Shown piece after piece: positions 60,580 through 64,000 of a stretch of 64,000 nucleotides of DNA; position 1 is the first letter of the stretch, and the number at the start of each line of letters is the position of its first letter. This DNA is from Natrinema zhouii. GTDB taxonomy: Archaea > Halobacteriota > Halobacteria > Halobacteriales > Natrialbaceae. The notes under the pieces are model-generated. The model was given only the letters and a program-made list of their open reading frames with translations, had not been told where the DNA came from and made no database searches. Where the stretch lies: the NCBI RefSeq assembly GCF_013456555.2, contig NZ_CP059154.1:558001-622000 (forward strand). The letters run 5' to 3'. The position numbers and the translations under genes were made by a program.

Positions 60580-61584
60580 TCACTCGTTGACGAGCAACAG
60601 CTTTCCGCGGAAGTCCCCGTTCTCGCCGCGTCGGTGTGCGTCGGCGGCCTCGTCAAAGGCGAAGCGCTCGTCGATATGTGGCGCGACCGCGCCGTCGTCG
60701 ACGAGGCTCGCAATCTCGGTGAGTTCCTCGCCGATGCGCTCCTGTCGATCGCCGAGGAGGACCGGCAGGATAACGAGTACGACGCCGAGTTCGAGGGAGT
60801 TGGCGTGCATGGGCGCGAGATCCAGTCCCTCGGCCGCGCTCGATTCGGTCGTCACGACGCTGCCGTAGGGCCGGACCGCCTCGAACGCCGTCTCGAGGTG
60901 GTCGTCTCCGACCGGATCGACGACGACGTCGAAGCCGGCACCGCCGGCGTGCTCGTCGACGTACGTCTCGACGTCCGTGTCGGTGTAGTCGACCGTCGCG
61001 TCGGCACCGAGTCGCTCGGCGAACTCGCGCTTGTCCTCGCTCGAGCCGGTCGCGGTCACGGTCGCGCCGAACGCATCGGCCAACTGGACGGCGATGTGCC
61101 CGACGCCGCCGCTGCCGCCGTAGACGAGCACGTCCTCGCCGCCGTCCACGCTCGCCTTGTCGGTGAGCAGTTCCCACGCGGTGAGCGCGACGACCGGGAG
61201 GGCGGCGGCCTCCTCGAGCGGGATCGACTCCGGTGCGTGCGCGAAGGTTCCGGCGTGGCCGACGACGTAGTCGGCGAGCGAGCCCTGTCGGCCCGCGCCG
61301 CCGGGCATGCCGTACACCTCGTCGCCCTCCGCGAACGCCTCGACGTTCTCCCCGACCGCGTCGACGACGCCCGACACGTCACAGTGGAGCGTCGCCGGGA
61401 GTTCGGGAGCGAAGTCGGGCAGCGCGCCCTGTCGGATCTTGTAATCTACGGGATTGAGACTGGACGCGTCGACCGCGACGCGGATCTCGTCCGGTCCGGG
61501 TTCGGGGACCTCGAGGGTCGTCTCAGTGAAGACGTCCGGATCGCCGTACTCCTCGATAACGTAGGCGGTCATCTCCGAAGCCAT
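60580..61584 (-). CDS. NAD(P)H:quinone oxidoreductase-like MDR protein
   Basis: The 334-residue protein is a zinc-free member of the medium-chain dehydrogenase/reductase group. Motifs are SSLNPVDYKIRQG, HCDVSGVVDAVGENVEAFAEGDEVYG, AALPVVALTAWELL and the nucleotide-binding VYGGSGGVGHIAVQLADAFGA. The C-terminus FRGKLLLVNE is typical. It would reduce quinones or enones with NADPH in the cytosol. No partner gene is evident. The ATG of MASEMTAYV is used; MTAYV four codons later is possible. Confidence 0.88.
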   Translation of the reverse strand: MASEMTAYVIEEYGDPDVFTETTLEVPEPGPDEIRVAVDASSLNPVDYKIRQGALPDFAPELPATLHCDVSGVVDAVGENVEAFAEGDEVYGMPGGAGRQGSLADYVVGHAGTFAHAPESIPLEEAAALPVVALTAWELLTDKASVDGGEDVLVYGGSGGVGHIAVQLADAFGATVTATGSSEDKREFAERLGADATVDYTDTDVETYVDEHAGGAGFDVVVDPVGDDHLETAFEAVRPYGSVVTTESSAAEGLDLAPMHANSLELGVVLVILPVLLGDRQERIGEELTEIASLVDDGAVAPHIDERFAFDEAADAHRRGENGDFRGKLLLVNE

Positions 61585-61674
61585 AGCGAGTCGTCGTTGG
61601 GTGGCCAGCCGGGAATACTCGACGCCTCCGGCGATCGGCGAGCGCGAGTGGTGTCGTCGCTGAGGGTCCCGCAG

Positions 61675-62154
61675 TTAGCGATCCTGTTCCCGTTCCCGTT
61701 CGTAATCACGTTCGAGCGGTTCGGTCCGAGTCGCGTCGTCCCGCGTCTCATCGACTATCGCAGCGTCCGTCGTCATCTCGTCGACTGACCCGGAACCGAT
61801 CACATCGTCCGGAATCTCGTCGACCGCCACGAGTCGCTCGAGTCGGCGTTCGAACTCCGCGTCGTCGATCTCCCCCGCCGCGTAGCGGCGTTTCAGTTCC
61901 TCGAGCGGATCCGATTCGGCGTCGGTCTCGCCGTTGCGCGTCGCGTCCGTCGCCTCGTCGTTCTCGAGCAGTAACGCGACCTCCTCGCCCCAGAACAGCA
62001 GGATCGGCGTCAGCAGGAACCACCCGACGATCGAGATCGCGCTCGCGAGCGCTCCGAGGCCGGCGGCTCCGGTAATACTCGCCAGTGCGAACGTCAGGAT
62101 CGCCACCAGTAGCCAGCTCTCGTTGGCGATGAATCCCCGAATCCTGTCGTCCAT
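61675..62154 (-). CDS. second SHOCT-domain membrane protein
   Basis: Started at MDDRIRGFIANE, the protein has 159 residues. Two helices (WLLVAILTFALASITGAAGL and AISIVGWFLLTPILLFW) are followed by an acidic linker and a SHOCT domain (PLEELKRRYAAGEIDDAEFERRLERLV). The tail is charged (RDYEREREQDR). TATA-like ttttttgtag (about 62182-62191, minus strand) supports this ATG. It shares layout with the SHOCT protein at 50749-51261. Function is unknown. Confidence 0.8.
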   Translation of the reverse strand: MDDRIRGFIANESWLLVAILTFALASITGAAGLGALASAISIVGWFLLTPILLFWGEEVALLLENDEATDATRNGETDAESDPLEELKRRYAAGEIDDAEFERRLERLVAVDEIPDDVIGSGSVDEMTTDAAIVDETRDDATRTEPLERDYEREREQDR

Positions 62155-62237
62155 TCCCACCGTGCTATTCTTAGCGGAGCTACAAAAAATCCTGTCAAGC
62201 GCTGAGTGTCGGTTGGGCGTCGGAACGCGATCTCGGC

Positions 62238-63362
62238 CTACTCGAGGCTGACCCACTCGCCCCGCTCGTCGCTTCGTTCGATCGCGTCGAGCACCTGCTG
62301 GGCGGCGAGTCCGTCCTCGAAGTTCGGTTCGAACTCGTCGCCGCTTTCGACCGCGCTGAGGAACTCGTAGTTCTCGTGGACGAAGGTGTGCTCCCAGCCC
62401 AGCACGTGGCCCGGCGGCCACCAGTGATCGACGTAGGGGTCGTCCTCGTCGGTGACCAGGATCGTCTCGTAGCCGCGGTCTCCCTCGCGGAGTACCTCGA
62501 GTTCGTTCAGCCGCTCGAGCGAGAATTTCAAGCTCCCCTCGGTGCCGTGGATTTCAATCGTGTGGTCGTTCTTGTGGCCCGCCGCGACTCGCGTCCCCTC
62601 GAGCGATCCGACGGCACCGTTTTCGAACTCGAGTTGCGCGGTGTAGGCGTCGTCGACGGTGACGGGACGGGTTTCGCTGCCGTCTTCAACTGGCCGCTCG
62701 TCGACGAACGTCTGCAGGTGACCGCTGACCCGTTCGATCCCGCCCGAGAGGTCGTCGGACCCGACGAGGAATCGCAGGAGGTCGACCGTGTGCGAGCCGA
62801 GATCGCCGAGCGCGCCCGAGCCGGCCATCTCCTCGTCGTTGCGCCACGACCACGGGGCCTCGGGATCGACCAGCCAGTCCTGCAGGTAGCGCCCGCGGAC
62901 GTGACGGATCTCGCCGAGTTCGCCCGCCTCGAGCAACCCCTTCGCGTACCGAATCGCGGGCACGAACCGGTAGTTGAACGCGCAGCCGGCGGGCACGTCG
63001 TCACCCGCCTCGCGCGCCGTCTCGGCCATCACGTCGGCGGCCTCGAGCGTCGGCGCGAGCGGTTTTTCACAGAAGACCGGCGTCCCCGCCTCGAGCGCAG
63101 CGACCGACGGCTCGCGGTGGACGTGGTTCGGCCCGAGGTTGTAGAAGACGTCTACGTCGTCGACGACGTCTCTCCACTCCGTCGATATCGAGTCGAAGCC
63201 GAGCCGTTCGGCGGCGTCCGACAGCGCCGATTCGTCGCGGCCGACGAGAACGCTGCGTTCGATTTCCGGTGCGTCCGGGAAGAACATCGGAAGCCGCGCC
63301 ATCGCGTTCGCGTGTGCTTTGCCCATGAATCGATAGCCGAGTACGCCGACCTCGAGTGTCAT
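62238..63362 (-). CDS. Gfo/Idh/MocA family oxidoreductase
   Basis: The 374-residue protein starts at MTLEVGVLGYRFMGKAHANAM, the Rossmann NAD(P) site; the frame upstream is not coding-like. The family motif EKPLAPTL (the E-K-P catalytic Lys block), GCAFNYRFVPAIRYAKGLLEAGELG and GSGALGDLGSHTVDLLRFL (with D-x3-H) follow. The C-terminal domain closes with FEPNFEDGLAAQQVLDAIERSDERGEWV. It oxidises a sugar or inositol-type substrate with NAD(P); which one cannot be told. It may begin a carbohydrate-related locus that continues outside the window. Confidence 0.92.
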   Translation of the reverse strand: MTLEVGVLGYRFMGKAHANAMARLPMFFPDAPEIERSVLVGRDESALSDAAERLGFDSISTEWRDVVDDVDVFYNLGPNHVHREPSVAALEAGTPVFCEKPLAPTLEAADVMAETAREAGDDVPAGCAFNYRFVPAIRYAKGLLEAGELGEIRHVRGRYLQDWLVDPEAPWSWRNDEEMAGSGALGDLGSHTVDLLRFLVGSDDLSGGIERVSGHLQTFVDERPVEDGSETRPVTVDDAYTAQLEFENGAVGSLEGTRVAAGHKNDHTIEIHGTEGSLKFSLERLNELEVLREGDRGYETILVTDEDDPYVDHWWPPGHVLGWEHTFVHENYEFLSAVESGDEFEPNFEDGLAAQQVLDAIERSDERGEWVSLE

Positions 63363-63496
63363 GGCCGGTCGTTCATCGGCCCGGTAGTTAGCGCTTTGGC
63401 GTGATCGTCGATCGGTTCCGATCACATTGATCAGTTTCGCGGCATACGATAGCGTTTCACACCTGTGGACCCTCACGACGTACCGGTGGGAAACCG

Positions 63497-64000
63497 ATGA
63501 CCGTCACAATCGATCTCGACGAAGCGGACAGTATTCATCTGACTGAGACCCTCGAGCGACGGCCGCCCGATCAGCTCGAATTCGCCATCGAGGGAACGCT
63601 CACAGTGACCGAGGCGCTGCTCGCCGAGTTCGAGGGCGCGACTCTGGATCCCGTCCGAATCACGGTGTCGACCGACGACTCGGACCCCGTCGAAATCGAC
63701 CTGACGGGACCCGCGACGCTCCGCCTCGAGAACGCCGACGTCGGCGTCGCGACTCCGGATGCGGACGACGTTCCCACCAGTCTCGACGCGCTTCGCACGT
63801 CGGCGGGCGACGACTTCGAATCGATCAAATCGCCACCCGACGTGATCGCGTTTACCATCGAGGGCGTGATCCAGGACGTGCCGACTGCGACGCTCGAGGT
63901 GATCGCGGACGAGACCCCCGAGATCGAGTCGGTGACGTTCGCCGTCGAAGAGTCAGTCAGAAGCGACGGCGGGTCGGGCAATGACGTGATCTTCGAACTC
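63497..64000 (+). CDS. uncharacterised protein with internal duplication (3' truncated)
   Basis: An uninterrupted frame of 168 codons runs to the window edge. The predicted protein is acidic and soluble (MTVTIDLDEADSIHLTETL). Two similar modules are visible, PPDQLEFAIEGTLTVTEALL at about 23-42 and PPDVIAFTIEGVIQDVPTAT at about 112-131; both are followed by a beta-rich V-x-F/V-T-V stretch. I know no family for it. The gene is divergent from the oxidoreductase, with 134 bases between them. Confidence 0.55.
   Translation, partial: MTVTIDLDEADSIHLTETLERRPPDQLEFAIEGTLTVTEALLAEFEGATLDPVRITVSTDDSDPVEIDLTGPATLRLENADVGVATPDADDVPTSLDALRTSAGDDFESIKSPPDVIAFTIEGVIQDVPTATLEVIADETPEIESVTFAVEESVRSDGGSGNDVIFEL

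Overview
The window reads as the chromosome of a haloarchaeon. It is GC-rich, the predicted proteins are strongly acidic, CTCGAG-like words are very frequent, and many promoters have a TATA-like box about 27 bases before the start codon, as in leaderless transcripts. Archaeal markers include topoisomerase VI, pelota, archaeal RqcH, Elp3, a 20S proteasome, TrmB and DtxR regulators and DUF6360, beside DNA gyrase, which haloarchaea have as an acquired bacterial-type enzyme. The base composition and word use would fit the Natrialbales, but the genus cannot be fixed by eye. I found no rRNA, tRNA, CRISPR array or insertion sequence; this looks like core chromosome.

Layout. 1-14 kb: a truncated FAH-family hydrolase, an MBL hydrolase, topoisomerase VI (top6B then top6A, minus strand), a disulfide reductase with a His-rich tail, a channel-like protein overlapping an SGNH-type protein, then stress and transport genes (SPW repeat, UspA, TauE/SafE, a divergent Nramp-fold transporter). 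14-21 kb: an overlapping proteasome alpha/beta pair, then gyrB and gyrA separated by five perfect mini-hairpins. 20-32 kb: a winged-helix regulator, a DtxR-family repressor with a palindromic operator, arginase, an NDH-2-like dehydrogenase, a possible Nmad3-family protein, an RND/MMPL exporter overlapping a TrmB regulator, and pelota. 32-44 kb: a nitrite/sulfite reductase, small membrane proteins, RqcH, a lipoprotein, a ZIP transporter and Elp3. 44-51 kb: a complete seven-gene Mrp Na+/H+ antiporter operon with a 34-codon coupled mini-ORF inside. 51-64 kb: a RecJ-like protein with eroded DHH motifs, UPF0173, OsmC, gamma-carbonic anhydrase, amidohydrolase, HD phosphohydrolase, quinone oxidoreductase, a second SHOCT protein, a Gfo/Idh/MocA oxidoreductase and a truncated ORF with an internal duplication.

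Functional themes. DNA topology (topoisomerase VI and gyrase) sits beside protein turnover (proteasome). Ribosome rescue is covered by pelota and RqcH, and wobble-uridine tRNA modification by Elp3. Ion and metal homeostasis is served by Mrp, ZIP, the Nramp-like protein and the DtxR regulator.

No single cluster is clearly a new system. The most unusual items are the gyrB-gyrA hairpin array, the loss of metal ligands in the Nramp-like transporter, the altered filter of the channel-like protein, the duplicated insert in Top6B, the operator in front of the DtxR gene, and the mini-ORF inside the Mrp operon. All family calls come from reading motifs; no database search was run.
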